From 66-474 sp050738155 (lineage in GTDB: Bacteria > Pseudomonadota > Gammaproteobacteria > Xanthomonadales > Rhodanobacteraceae), in contig JBOHYW010000040.1 of NCBI GenBank assembly GCA_050738155.1, forward strand, positions 1 to 23,575: a stretch of 23,575 bases of DNA, written 5' to 3'. The notes beneath the pieces were generated by a model. It saw only the letters and a list, made by a program, of their open reading frames with translations, had not been told where the DNA came from and did no database searches. Below are positions 6,741-14,756 of this stretch, one piece after another. Numbering within the stretch: position 1 is the first letter of the stretch; the number at the start of each line of letters is the position of its first letter. Made by a program: the position numbers and the translations under genes.

Positions 6741-8075
6741 TCACGCGGTGGCGACGGCGACGGCGGTGCGGCCGAAACGTTCGGCCATGTCGACGTCCTC
6801 GCCACCCTTTTGCAGTGGACTGCGGCAGGCCGCGCGGCAGACCAATCGGGTCACGTCGGCGGCGGCGATGTCTTCGGGCACACGCTGCCCGTCGGTGGTG
6901 AAGTCCAGACGCAGGCCGTGGCGGATCAACACCGACAGCGCGCCGCCGAGGCGCGGCGCCTCGTCGAGTTTGGTGAGGATGCAGCCCGTCGGTTGCAGCG
7001 GCAGATAGGCGCGCACGGCTTCGTCCATGGCCTGGGCCTGGGCGTTTGCCGCCAGCACCAGCGTCGCGCTCATGCGTGGTTGCGCGGCGTGCAGGATATC
7101 CATCTGATTGACCAGGTGCGGATCGTTGGCGCCCATGCCGGCGCTGTCGACCAGCACCAGGCGACGGTCGCCGAGGCGCGCCAGCAATGCACGCAATTCG
7201 GCGGCGTCGCGCGCGTCATACACCGGCACCCCGAGCAGGCGTGCGTAGTGACCGAGTTGCGCACCGGCGCCGATGCGGTAGTGGTCGGTGCTGACCAGCG
7301 CCACCTTGCCGGTGCCGTGGTGCAGTACCGCGTGCGCCGCGAGTTTGGCCACGGTGGTGGTCTTGCCGACCCCGGTCGGTCCGACCACCGCCATCACGCC
7401 TTCCAGTCCGGACAATTGGCGACCGCTGGCGAGCACGCGACGCGAGATCAGCCCCAGCGGCAGGTAACGCGCCTGCTCGGTGGTGATGTCTTGCGGCAGG
7501 TCGTCGGCCACCGCGCGCGCGATGTCGGCGTCGAGATCCATGCGCGTGAGTTGGCGCAGCACGTTGGCGTGGATCGGATGGCGCCGGTCCATGTCGTTCC
7601 AGGCGAGGCTGGCCATTTGGGTTTCCAGCATCTCGCGCAGGGTGCCGAGTTCCTGGCGCATGTCGCTGATGTCGGGCGACGGTTCGGCGGAAGCGGGGCG
7701 TGCAAGCTGCGCAAGGATGTCCTGGATGGCCGGCGTGGCTTGCGGGCGTGGTGTTCTGGCCGCGGGTTCTGACGTCGTGGAAGTCGTTGGCGTTGGCGTC
7801 GTTGGCTTGGTTGAATTCGACGTGATGGCCGCGGGTGTGCCGGCCGGCGCGTCGGCCGGCGTTGTGGTGGGCTTGGCGACCGTCGCGGCGACGTTTGGCA
7901 TCGCTTGCAGCCCGGCTTCGCGTATCAGCGCTTCGTCGTAATCGACCGCGGCGATGATTTCGATGCCTTCATCGAGCCGGCGCGTGGAAAGGATCACCGC
8001 ATCCGGTCCTTGATCGTCGCGCACCTGCTGCATGGCCTGGCGCATGCCCGATGCCACGAATCGTTTGATCTTCAT
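6741..8075 (-). CDS. flhF: FlhF, SRP-type GTPase marking the flagellated pole
   Basis: FlhF recruits the first flagellar parts, notably FliF, to the cell pole. It has 444 residues in the usual three parts. The N-terminal B domain (1-60, MKIKRFVASGMRQAM) is followed by a Thr/Pro/Ala-rich linker (about 62-130), then the NG GTPase domain. GTPase motifs are G1 GPTGVGKTT (232-240), STDHYRIGA (262-270), G3 DSAGMG (310-315) and G4 TKLDEAP (368-374). The Ser in G3 replaces the Thr seen in many SRP GTPases, a modest variation. The ATG at 8075 is the first in the open frame. The stop lies 19 bases before fleN. Upstream sits a 462-base repeat-rich gap in which I could not find a convincing promoter. Confidence 0.95.
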   Translation of the reverse strand: MKIKRFVASGMRQAMQQVRDDQGPDAVILSTRRLDEGIEIIAAVDYDEALIREAGLQAMPNVAATVAKPTTTPADAPAGTPAAITSNSTKPTTPTPTTSTTSEPAARTPRPQATPAIQDILAQLARPASAEPSPDISDMRQELGTLREMLETQMASLAWNDMDRRHPIHANVLRQLTRMDLDADIARAVADDLPQDITTEQARYLPLGLISRRVLASGRQLSGLEGVMAVVGPTGVGKTTTVAKLAAHAVLHHGTGKVALVSTDHYRIGAGAQLGHYARLLGVPVYDARDAAELRALLARLGDRRLVLVDSAGMGANDPHLVNQMDILHAAQPRMSATLVLAANAQAQAMDEAVRAYLPLQPTGCILTKLDEAPRLGGALSVLIRHGLRLDFTTDGQRVPEDIAAADVTRLVCRAACRSPLQKGGEDVDMAERFGRTAVAVATA

Positions 8076-8189
8076 GAGAGATGATCCTTCGCCCGACGGG
8101 CGGCGAGTGTTTTGTTGCGTCCTGCGCAGTGCAGAAAGGCCGGGGCAATGAGCGAAACGACGGCCCCGGCTTGGGCGCGCCGATGGGTT

Positions 8190-8223
8190 GCCGGCTCCAC
8201 CCTTCGGGCTTGAGCCGGCCTAC
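8190..8223 (-). repeat. GTAG-headed REP element between flhA and flhF
   Basis: Read on the minus strand this is GTAG followed by a palindrome with arms GCCGGCTC and GAGCCGGC around an inner GC-rich segment. GTAG plus an imperfect palindrome is the hallmark of REP elements mobilised by RAYT transposases, such as the SMAG repeats of Stenotrophomonas. It is the same family as the cluster at 16478-16761. Confidence 0.75.
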
Positions 8224-8230
8224 TGCTTTT

Positions 8231-8485
8231 CTTCCCCCTTCGGAACGAAGGGGGATCGAGGGGGATGGCTTTTGTTGCTGTGCGCCGTCCATCCCCCCGC
8301 GCCTGCGGCGCGACCCCCTTCGTTCCGAAGGGGGTGAACGAATGCAGGCTTGTCTTCCCCCTTCGAAACGAAGGGGGATCGAGGGGGATGGCTTTTGGCG
8401 CTTGGCCTTGGCACTGGCTGTCACGATTTCGCCTCCCGGCATCCCCCCGCCGCTGCGCGGCGACCCCCTTCGTTCCGAAGGGGGT
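8231..8485. repeat. Four alternating inverted copies of a CCCCCTTCG/CGAAGGGGG palindrome
   Basis: The 462 bases between flhF and flhA hold no gene. They are largely filled by four related units. Two are direct copies at 8231-8273 and 8354-8396, one mismatch in 43. Two lie in the opposite orientation, at 8290-8335 and 8439-8485. Every unit contains the palindrome CCCCCTTCG-AA/TT-CGAAGGGGG plus a flanking GGGGGATGG box. The opposite-strand units differ by a GC-rich insert between palindrome and box. The result is two tandem head-to-head pairs, which could fold into long structures in the flhA-flhF transcript. Confidence 0.85.
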
Positions 8486-8537
8486 ATTCCATTTATGCGC
8501 TTGCTGCCACCCGTTTCTCATCTTCCGATTCCCGTTC

Positions 8538-10628
8538 CTACCGCCCCAGTGCCGAGACCAATCGCACGCGACGGTTGTCCGGCACTTCGTTGTAGGCCAG
8601 CACGTGCAACCCCGGCGCAACCTGGCGGGTGAAGCGCGCCAGCCACGACCGCAATTGCGGTGCCACCAGCAGAACCGCCGGCTCGCCGGCCATCTCCTGG
8701 CGCTGTGCCGCGTCGGCGACGTTCTGCTGCAGTCGCTCGGCCAGTCCGGGTTCCACTGCGGCGCCGGCCGGGCCACTGTCCTGGAGTGACTGAAGCAATA
8801 TCTGTTCCAACTCCGGCGCCAGCGTGATCACCGGGACCTCGCTTCCCAAGCCACTGATTTCCTGCACGATTTGGCGGCCGAGCGCGACCCGTACCATGGC
8901 CGTGAGCGCGCCGGATTCCTGACTCTGCGAAGCGTGCTCCGCCAGCGATTCGACGATGCCGCGCATGTTGCGGATCGGCACGTGTTCGGCCAGCAGGTTC
9001 TGCAGCACCTTGACCACCACCCCGAGCGGCAGGCGCTTGGGCACCAGGTCTTCGACCAGCTTGGGTGCTTCGGCGGACAGTCGATCCAGCAGTTGCTGGA
9101 CCTCTTGGTGGCCTAGCAATTCGTGCGCGTGGGTTTGCAGGATCTGCGACAGGTGCGTGGCGATCACGGTGGCCGCGTCGACCACCGTGTAGTCGAGCGT
9201 TTGCGCGTGTTCGCGCAGTCCCGGTTCGATCCAGACCGCTTCCAGCCCGAACGCGGGATCGCGCGTGGCGATGCCATCGAGCCGGCCGTGCACGCGGCCA
9301 GGATTGATCGCGAGCAGGCGCTCGTGATGGATTTCGGCCTCGCCGACCGGCACGCCCAGCAAGCTGATGCGATAGGTACTGGGCCCGAGGTCGAGGTTGT
9401 CGCGGATGTGTACCGGCGGTACCAGGAAGCCGAGATCCTGCGACAGCTTGCGGCGCACCGACTTGATGCGGCCCAGCAGTTCGCCGCCCTGGTTGCGGTC
9501 GACCAGCGGGATCAGGCGATAGCCGACTTCGAGGCCGATGGTGTCGACCTGGGTTACGTCGTCCCACGACAGTTCCACGCGTTCGGCGGCGGGTTCGGCG
9601 TCGGGCGTGGTGGTGGTCTTGGCCTGTGCGGCTTTTTCGGCATCGCGGCGGCGGCGGTCCAGCAACCACGCGGCGCCGCCGCAAAGCCCGGCCAGCAGCA
9701 GGAACGCGACGTTCGGCATGCCCGGAATGATGCCCATCACGCCCAACACCACCGCGGTGACGGCCAGCGCGCGCGGCTGCCCGAACACCTGCTTGATGAC
9801 CTGCTTGCCCATGTCTTGCGAACCGGACACGCGGGTCACGATCACCGCGGTGGCGATCGACAGCAGCAGCGCCGGGATCTGCGCCACGAGGCCATCGCCG
9901 ATGGTGAGCAAGGTGTAGGTTTGCGCAGCTTGGCTGACCGACAGCCCGTGCTGCAGCACGCCGACGGTGAAGCCGCCGACGATGTTGACGATCAGGATCA
10001 GGATGCCGGCAACCGCGTCGCCGCGCACGAACTTCGAGGCACCGTCCATCGAGCCGTAGAAGTCCGATTCCTCGCGCACTTCCTGGCGTCGTTCGCGCGC
10101 CTGTTCCTGCGTCAACAGACCGGCGTTCAAGTCGGCGTCGATCGCCATCTGCTTGCCGGGCATCGAATCCAACGTGAAGCGCGCGGTCACTTCCGACACG
10201 CGGGTGGCGCCCTTGGTGACCACCACGAAGTTGATGATGGTGAGGATGGTGAACACCACCAGCCCGACCGTGAAGTTGCCGCCGATCACGAACTCGCCGA
10301 ACGCTTCGATCACCTTGCCGGCGGCGCCGGGGCCGGCGTGGCCGTGCAGCAGCACCACGCGGGTGGAGGCGATGTTGAGCGCAAGCCGCAGCAACGTGGC
10401 GCCCAGGATCACGGTTGGGAAGGACGCGAATTCCAGCGGCCGCATTACGTACACGACGGCCAGCACGATCATCAGCGACAACGCGATGTTGAAGCTGAAA
10501 AGCATGTCCAGCATGAACGGCGGCAATGGCACCATCACCATCGCCAGCAACACCAGCATCACGATCGGCGCGCCGATCCCGCGGCGGCCGATGCGGCCAA
10601 AAGTCTGCATGAGTGCGGAGGCGGCCAT
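8538..10628 (-). CDS. flhA: FlhA, export-gate protein of the flagellar type III secretion system
   Basis: FlhA forms the cytoplasmic ring that takes up export chaperone-substrate complexes and helps use the proton motive force. It has 696 residues against about 692 in E. coli. The N-terminal half carries about eight membrane helices, starting at about 20-37. The FHIPEP-family block includes RLALNIASTR (81-90), FVIGG (113-117) and SEVTARFTLDSMPGKQMAID (145-164). The cytoplasmic loop KFVRGDAVAG contains the conserved Asp, about D204, implicated in proton use in Salmonella. The C-terminal soluble domain runs from about 345 to the end. The ATG at 10628 has GGAG eight bases upstream. An earlier in-frame start 13 codons upstream lacks such a site. 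Confidence 0.97.
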   Translation of the reverse strand: MAASALMQTFGRIGRRGIGAPIVMLVLLAMVMVPLPPFMLDMLFSFNIALSLMIVLAVVYVMRPLEFASFPTVILGATLLRLALNIASTRVVLLHGHAGPGAAGKVIEAFGEFVIGGNFTVGLVVFTILTIINFVVVTKGATRVSEVTARFTLDSMPGKQMAIDADLNAGLLTQEQARERRQEVREESDFYGSMDGASKFVRGDAVAGILILIVNIVGGFTVGVLQHGLSVSQAAQTYTLLTIGDGLVAQIPALLLSIATAVIVTRVSGSQDMGKQVIKQVFGQPRALAVTAVVLGVMGIIPGMPNVAFLLLAGLCGGAAWLLDRRRRDAEKAAQAKTTTTPDAEPAAERVELSWDDVTQVDTIGLEVGYRLIPLVDRNQGGELLGRIKSVRRKLSQDLGFLVPPVHIRDNLDLGPSTYRISLLGVPVGEAEIHHERLLAINPGRVHGRLDGIATRDPAFGLEAVWIEPGLREHAQTLDYTVVDAATVIATHLSQILQTHAHELLGHQEVQQLLDRLSAEAPKLVEDLVPKRLPLGVVVKVLQNLLAEHVPIRNMRGIVESLAEHASQSQESGALTAMVRVALGRQIVQEISGLGSEVPVITLAPELEQILLQSLQDSGPAGAAVEPGLAERLQQNVADAAQRQEMAGEPAVLLVAPQLRSWLARFTRQVAPGLHVLAYNEVPDNRRVRLVSALGR

Positions 10629-10671
10629 GGCTATATCTCCAGTGCTCCCGCTGCCGCGGCACCCCAACGCT

Positions 10672-10865
10672 CGTCATTCCCGCGCAGGCGGGAATCCACG
10701 AGACGGTTGGTCAGGGCGTCGCTGCAAAAGCAAAAACAGTCCGCAAAGAACGCAAAGAACGCAAATAAGGAGATTTTTTCTTCGCGTCTTTTGCGTTCTT
10801 TGCGGACAAATTGTTTTTGGAACACCCAGCAAAGGCGCCGAACTCCGATTTTCGCCGGAATGACG
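10672..10865. repeat. Composite repeat: REP-like arms flanking a nested hairpin, between flhB and flhA
   Basis: The 275-base flhB-flhA gap holds no gene. At 10672-10701 is a CGTCATTCCCGCGCAGGCGG palindrome, related to the cheA insert. At about 10845-10865 is a decayed arm in the reverse orientation ending GGAATGACG. Between them lies a complete copy of the 27-base-arm hairpin (10739-10807). The simplest reading is that the hairpin entered between, or travelled with, the two outer arms. Confidence 0.7.
10730..10820. repeat. Hairpin repeat, copy 1 (flhB-flhA gap)
   Basis: The arms are 10739-10765 and 10781-10807, inverted complements at 24 of 27 positions, with a T-rich loop. The outer flanks (AAAAACA and TTGTTTTT) extend the pairing with a small bulge. 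It shares its core, GTCCGCAAAGAACGCAAA, with copies 2-4. Confidence 0.9.
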
Positions 10866-10903
10866 GCAACAACTGAAATGGTGTGGCCTGGGATCAGCAT
10901 CGG

Positions 10904-12058
10904 TCAGTCTTCCGTGCGCGGCATCTGATACGGCCCGAGCAACTGCGGGTCGATATCCGGAGTGGGTGGTGGCGGCACGTCACCGACCTGTGCCGCGGCA
11001 TCGCGCACGCGATAGACGTAGGCGAGGATTTGCGCGACCGCGACATACAGCGCGGCCGGAATTTCCTGGCCGACGCGGGTGGTGTGGTACAACGCGCGCG
11101 CCAGCGGCGGCACCGTCACCAGCGGCACGTCGTGCTTGTTGGCGACGCCGCGGATGCGTTGCGCGACTAGATCGAGGCCCTTGGCGATCACCCGCGGCGC
11201 GCGCATGTTGTCGCCGTCGTATTTGAGCGCCACCGCGAAATGGGTGGGGTTCATCACCACCACGTCGGCCTTGGGCACGGCTTCCATCATGCGCCGCTGC
11301 GCCATTTGCTGTTGCACGTTGCGGACGCGGCTTTTGGTCTCGGGACTGCCTTCGGTTTCCTTGTGTTCGTCGCGTTGTTCCTGGCGGGTCATGCGTTGGC
11401 GCCGGGCGTAATCGAAGCGCTGCCACAGCATGTCGACCACACCCACCACCGCCAGCGAGCCGGCGAACAGCAATGCGGCGCGACCGATCACGTCGAGCGC
11501 GGTGCTGATGCCGTTGTGCACACTGCCGCGTCCGGTGGCCAGCAGCTCGATGCGCGAATGCCACAACACCATCGTCAGCACGCCGCCGATCAGCGCTACT
11601 TTCAGCATCGACTTGCCGAGTTCGACCAGGCCGCGCAGCGACACGATTTTCTTGGCGCCCTCGATCGGGTCGAGGCGCTCGAACTTGGGCATCAGCGCTT
11701 CACCGCTGAAGGCGAAGCCGCCGGCCAGTATCGGCGACAACAACGTCGCCAACAGTGCCACGCCGAACAATGGCGCCAGCAGTTTCAGCGCATCCAGTCC
11801 GGCTGCCGTCATCGCCGCGCTCATGCCCGAACTGTCCATAGCCTGCGCGCGACCATAATCGAGTCCGATGTGCATGAGGTTGCGCAGTTGGGTGCCCATC
11901 CACGGACGCAGTGCCAGCAGCGTGCCGACGGTGGTCAATACGATCAACGCGGCGGACAAATCGCGCGAGCGCGGAATGTCCCCCTTCTTGCGGGCGTCGC
12001 GCAGGTGTTTTTCGGTAGCCTGTTCGGTGCGTTCCTGGTCGTTGTCCTGGTCGGCCAT
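10904..12058 (-). CDS. flhB: FlhB, self-cleaving export-gate protein and substrate-specificity switch
   Basis: FlhB sits with FliPQR in the export gate and, with FliK, switches export from hook to filament proteins. It has 384 residues, as in E. coli. The N-terminal charged stretch ERTEQATEKHLRDARKKGDI is typical. Four membrane helices lie at about 35-55, 90-112, 145-166 and 188-210. The autocleavage site is NPTH with N270/P271. The cytoplasmic domain ends with a Pro-rich tail (PPPPTPD). It starts three bases after the fliR stop and closes the fliL-to-flhB run. The gap downstream contains repeats. Confidence 0.97.
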   Translation of the reverse strand: MADQDNDQERTEQATEKHLRDARKKGDIPRSRDLSAALIVLTTVGTLLALRPWMGTQLRNLMHIGLDYGRAQAMDSSGMSAAMTAAGLDALKLLAPLFGVALLATLLSPILAGGFAFSGEALMPKFERLDPIEGAKKIVSLRGLVELGKSMLKVALIGGVLTMVLWHSRIELLATGRGSVHNGISTALDVIGRAALLFAGSLAVVGVVDMLWQRFDYARRQRMTRQEQRDEHKETEGSPETKSRVRNVQQQMAQRRMMEAVPKADVVVMNPTHFAVALKYDGDNMRAPRVIAKGLDLVAQRIRGVANKHDVPLVTVPPLARALYHTTRVGQEIPAALYVAVAQILAYVYRVRDAAAQVGDVPPPPTPDIDPQLLGPYQMPRTED

Positions 12059-12061
12059 CGC

Positions 12062-12832
12062 CTAGCCCCCCGAGATCGCGCGGACAAGTTCGAACGCGTC
12101 GTGCTGCAACGAATCGAATGCGCTCGGCAGCGCGCGCAGGCCCAGCCACACTGCGATGAAGCCGAGGCAAATGGAGATCGGGAAACCGATCGAGAACAGG
12201 TTCATCGCCGGCGCGGCCCGGCTGATTGCGCCGAAACCGAGGTTGACGACCAGCAGCGATGCCAACGCCGGCAACGCGACCAGCACCGCGCCCGTGAACA
12301 GGTGCGAGGCAAATGCCAACAGCGCCCATAACGTGCCGCCCGGCATCGTCGACTGCCACGATGCGTGCTGCATGCCGGTCGCCAGCAGCGAGATCAATTC
12401 CAGGTGGCCGTTCATGGCCAGGAAGATCAAGGTCGCCAGCAACAGGTAGAACTGTCCGAGGGTCGGCGAGCTCTGGCCCGCCTGCGGGTCGACCGTTTGC
12501 GCGAACGACAGCCCCATCGATGAAGCTACCAGCTCGCCGCCGAACGACAGCGCCTCGAACGCCAGCTTCAGCGCAAAACCCATCGCGGCACCGACCACCA
12601 TTTGCTGCATCACCGTGACCAGCGAGGCGATGCTGAGCGGATCGACATGGCCCGGCGACGGCGCCAACGGCATCAGGATCAACGCGAGGATCAGCGCCAG
12701 CCCGACCCGCATGCGCACCGGAATCGTGCGCGCGCCGAGGATCGGCGCGGTCAGCATCAAACCGCTGACGCGCGCCAGTGGCCACAGCAGCGCGGCAATC
12801 AGCGACTGCAACTGGGCCATCTCGAAATTCAT
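12062..12832 (-). CDS. fliR: FliR, export-gate membrane protein
   Basis: FliR caps the FliP5-FliQ4-FliR1 export channel in the basal body membrane. It has 256 residues with about six hydrophobic helices and the family blocks RVSGLMLTAPILGARTIPVR and FGGELVASSMGLSFAQTVDP (within 43-138). The start MNFEMAQLQ at 12832 overlaps the fliQ stop as ATGA. A longer open frame upstream lies inside fliQ and is not FliR-like. It ends in a TAG three bases before flhB. Confidence 0.96.
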   Translation of the reverse strand: MNFEMAQLQSLIAALLWPLARVSGLMLTAPILGARTIPVRMRVGLALILALILMPLAPSPGHVDPLSIASLVTVMQQMVVGAAMGFALKLAFEALSFGGELVASSMGLSFAQTVDPQAGQSSPTLGQFYLLLATLIFLAMNGHLELISLLATGMQHASWQSTMPGGTLWALLAFASHLFTGAVLVALPALASLLVVNLGFGAISRAAPAMNLFSIGFPISICLGFIAVWLGLRALPSAFDSLQHDAFELVRAISGG

Positions 12833-13098
12833 TGCACCAACCCCGGCAGGTTGGTGATCAGGTCGCGCGTGAATTCCACCAACGTGTGCAACATCCACGG
12901 TCCTGCGATCACCAGCACCAACGCCATCGCCAGCAACTTGGGAATGAACGACAGCGTCATCTCATTGATCTGGGTGGCAGCCTGGAACATGCCGATCACC
13001 AGCCCCACCACCAACGCGGTCAACAGCAGCGGCGCACCCACCAGCATCGCCACGTACAGCGCGTGTTGGCCGAAGTGGATGACAGATTCGGGGGTCAT
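12829..13098 (-). CDS. fliQ: FliQ, small export-gate membrane protein
   Basis: FliQ is the two-helix subunit that lines the export gate around FliP/FliR. It has 89 residues, exactly the usual size, beginning MTPESVIHFGQHAL. Helices lie at about 15-40 and 50-76, with the conserved ATQINEMTLSFIPKL between them. The ATG at 13098 has AAAGGGG upstream. A GC-neutral start ten codons earlier would begin at the edge of the intergenic hairpin repeat and is unlikely. Its stop overlaps fliR. The hairpin repeat separates it from fliP, so this junction, unlike its neighbours, is not coupled by overlap. Confidence 0.95.
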   Translation of the reverse strand: MTPESVIHFGQHALYVAMLVGAPLLLTALVVGLVIGMFQAATQINEMTLSFIPKLLAMALVLVIAGPWMLHTLVEFTRDLITNLPGLVQ

Positions 13099-13123
13099 GG
13101 GCGCGCCCCTTTGAAGCTGCAAA

Positions 13124-13215
13124 AGCAAAAACAGTCCGCAAAGAACGCAAAGAACGCAAATAAAGAAATTTTCTCTTTGCGTCTTTTGCGTTCTTTGCGG
13201 ACAAATTGCTTTTTG
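13124..13215. repeat. Hairpin repeat, copy 2 (fliP-fliQ gap)
   Basis: The arms are 13134-13160 and 13176-13202, complementary at 25 of 27 positions, with loop TAAAGAAATTTTCTC. Flanking AGCAAAAAC and GCTTTTTGG continue the pairing imperfectly. The element fills most of the 121-base gap. It ends about four bases from the fliP stop and leaves about 35 bases from the inner arm to the fliQ start. Confidence 0.92.
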
Positions 13216-13219
13216 GCGC

Positions 13220-14011
13220 TCATGTCACAAAACTCCCCGCCAGCGTTCCCAGCAGCAACGTCCAGCCGTCCACCAGCACGAACAACATGATCTTGAACGG
13301 CAGCGAGATGAGCATCGGCGACACCATCATCATGCCCATCGACATCAACACGCTGGCCACCACCAGATCGATGATCAGGAACGGCACGAACAACATGAAG
13401 CCCATCTCGAAGGCGGTCTTCAGTTCGCTGGTGACGAACGCCGGCACGGCCACGCGGAACGGCACGTCGGCGCGCGAGGCGTAAGGCTTTTCACCCGCCA
13501 GTTTGCTGAAGAGCTGCAGGTCGGCGTCGCGGGTCTGGTCCAGCATGAATTTCTTGAACGGCGCGGCGACTTTCGGCAGCGCCTGTTCGGCACTGAGCGT
13601 GCCATCCATGTACGGCTTGAGGCCTTGGCTGTAAGCGCGGTTCAGCACCGGCGACATCACGAACAGGGTCAGGAACAGCGCCAGCCCCATCAACACCTGG
13701 TTGGGCGGCGACGACTGCGTGCCCAAGGCCTGGCGCAGGAAACCCAGCACCACGATGATGCGCGTGAACGACGTCATCATCAAAAGGATTGCCGGCAACA
13801 GCGTCAGCGCGGTCATCAGCGCCAGCAACTGCAGCGACAGGCTCCAGGTCTGGTTGCCGTTGCTGCCGGTGTGCACGGTCAGCGCCGGCAAACCGTGAGC
13901 CGGGACCGAGGCTGGAGCGGGCAGTGCGGCCACGGCCGGCGCCGCGGCCTGCGCGATCATCGGCAGGAGCAACGCCAGCAGCACCAGCGCGATGATCCAG
14001 CCGCGCTTCAT
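13220..14011 (-). CDS. fliP: FliP, core export-gate membrane protein
   Basis: FliP forms the pentameric base of the export channel. It has 263 residues. Residues 1-22 (MKRGWIIALVLLALLLPMIA, then QA) are a cleavable signal peptide, usual for FliP. Later blocks match the family: LLMMTSFTRIIVVLGFLRQA, followed by PPNQVLMGLALFLTLFVM, and near the end FMLFVPFLIIDLVVASVLMS. The ATG at 14011 overlaps the fliO stop and has GGAG about ten bases upstream, so I prefer it to the ATG five codons earlier. The stop abuts hairpin copy 2. Confidence 0.96.
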   Translation of the reverse strand: MKRGWIIALVLLALLLPMIAQAAAPAVAALPAPASVPAHGLPALTVHTGSNGNQTWSLSLQLLALMTALTLLPAILLMMTSFTRIIVVLGFLRQALGTQSSPPNQVLMGLALFLTLFVMSPVLNRAYSQGLKPYMDGTLSAEQALPKVAAPFKKFMLDQTRDADLQLFSKLAGEKPYASRADVPFRVAVPAFVTSELKTAFEMGFMLFVPFLIIDLVVASVLMSMGMMMVSPMLISLPFKIMLFVLVDGWTLLLGTLAGSFVT

Positions 14012-14412
14012 CGCGGCTTTCTCCATTGCGCGAGGATGTCGCGGAAGTTGCCCGGCATGCTCGACACGGGCGCCGAGGTTTTCGGTTCTGGCAGCGCTTC
14101 GTCCAGCACCAGCAATGTGCGCAGGCCGGATGGCGAGGCGCCGACCAGCAGTTGGCGGTCGCCGACTTCCAGCAACAACACGCGTTCCTTGACGCCCACC
14201 GGTAACGTTTCGAGGCAACGCATGCGTTGTCCGCCGGGGCGCACGCGGGTCTGCATGCGGCGGGTGAACCAGCCCACCGCGAGGATCATCGCCACCACCG
14301 CGATCAGGCTCAGCACTACGCGAACCAGCTCGCCGACGCTGCCTGTGGTGGTCGCGGCAGGCGTGGCGCTGGCCGCGGCCTGCGTCACGGCGGCTTGCAA
14401 CCCCATGCTCAT
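14008..14412 (-). CDS. fliO: FliO, export-gate assembly protein
   Basis: FliO is a small membrane protein that helps assemble FliP in the gate. It has 134 residues, with one membrane helix at about 30-48 (LVRVVLSLIAVVAMILAVGWF). A short cytoplasmic domain contains LETLPVGVKERVLLLEVGDRQLLVG, the recognisable FliO block. The start MSMGLQAAV at 14412 overlaps the fliN stop as ATGA. The frame stays open far upstream but inside fliN/fliM. FliO varies much between species, so the call leans on this block, the helix and position between fliN and fliP. Confidence 0.93.
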   Translation of the reverse strand: MSMGLQAAVTQAAASATPAATTTGSVGELVRVVLSLIAVVAMILAVGWFTRRMQTRVRPGGQRMRCLETLPVGVKERVLLLEVGDRQLLVGASPSGLRTLLVLDEALPEPKTSAPVSSMPGNFRDILAQWRKPR

Positions 14413-14756
14413 TTCAGTTTGCGCACGCGTTCGGCGGGGCTGATCACGTCGGTCAGCCGGATGCCGAATTTCTCGTTGATCACCACGACCTCGCCATGTG
14501 CGACGAGGGTGCCGTTGACGAACACGTCGAGCGGTTCGCCGGCGGCGCGATCGAGTTCCACCACCGAGCCCTGGTTGAGCTGCAGCAGGTTGCGGATCGA
14601 AATGCGGGTACGGCCGACTTCCATGGCCATGGTCACCGGTACGTCCAGGATCACATCCATGTTTACTTCGGCGTTGCCGTCGGCGTCGTCCTGCAGCGTG
14701 TCGAGCTGCAATTTTTCGGCTGCGGCGGTGTGGCCGTTGGTTGCGCTGGCGTTCAT
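14409..14756 (-). CDS. fliN: FliN, C-ring switch protein
   Basis: FliN forms the base of the rotor C ring with FliM and docks the FliH-FliI export ATPase. It has 115 residues. An acidic N-terminal region (1-30) is followed by the SpoA domain (about 33-108) with VILDVPVTMAMEVGRTRISI, LNQGSVVELDR and EVVVINEKFGIRLTDV. It overlaps fliM by four bases at its start and fliO by four bases at its end. All family blocks are intact. Confidence 0.96.
   Translation of the reverse strand: MNASATNGHTAAAEKLQLDTLQDDADGNAEVNMDVILDVPVTMAMEVGRTRISIRNLLQLNQGSVVELDRAAGEPLDVFVNGTLVAHGEVVVINEKFGIRLTDVISPAERVRKLK

Noticed and set aside
8231..8485. CRISPR-like array
   Set aside because: Units alternate in orientation, are palindromic, and lack constant-length unique spacers; there are no cas genes.
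10645..10666. A -24/-12 promoter before flhA
   Set aside because: GG and GC with ten-base spacing can be found on the minus strand here, but neither box resembles TGGCAC or TTGCA.
9123..10928. 601-codon open frame on the plus strand opposite flhA
   Set aside because: It is antisense to an intact FlhA, is rich in His/Gln/Arg as expected of a GC-rich shadow, and ends by reading through the hairpin repeat.
13124..13215. Hairpins as Rho-independent terminators
   Set aside because: The T-rich tract is in the loop or flank rather than directly after a GC-rich stem, and essential genes of the same operon continue downstream.
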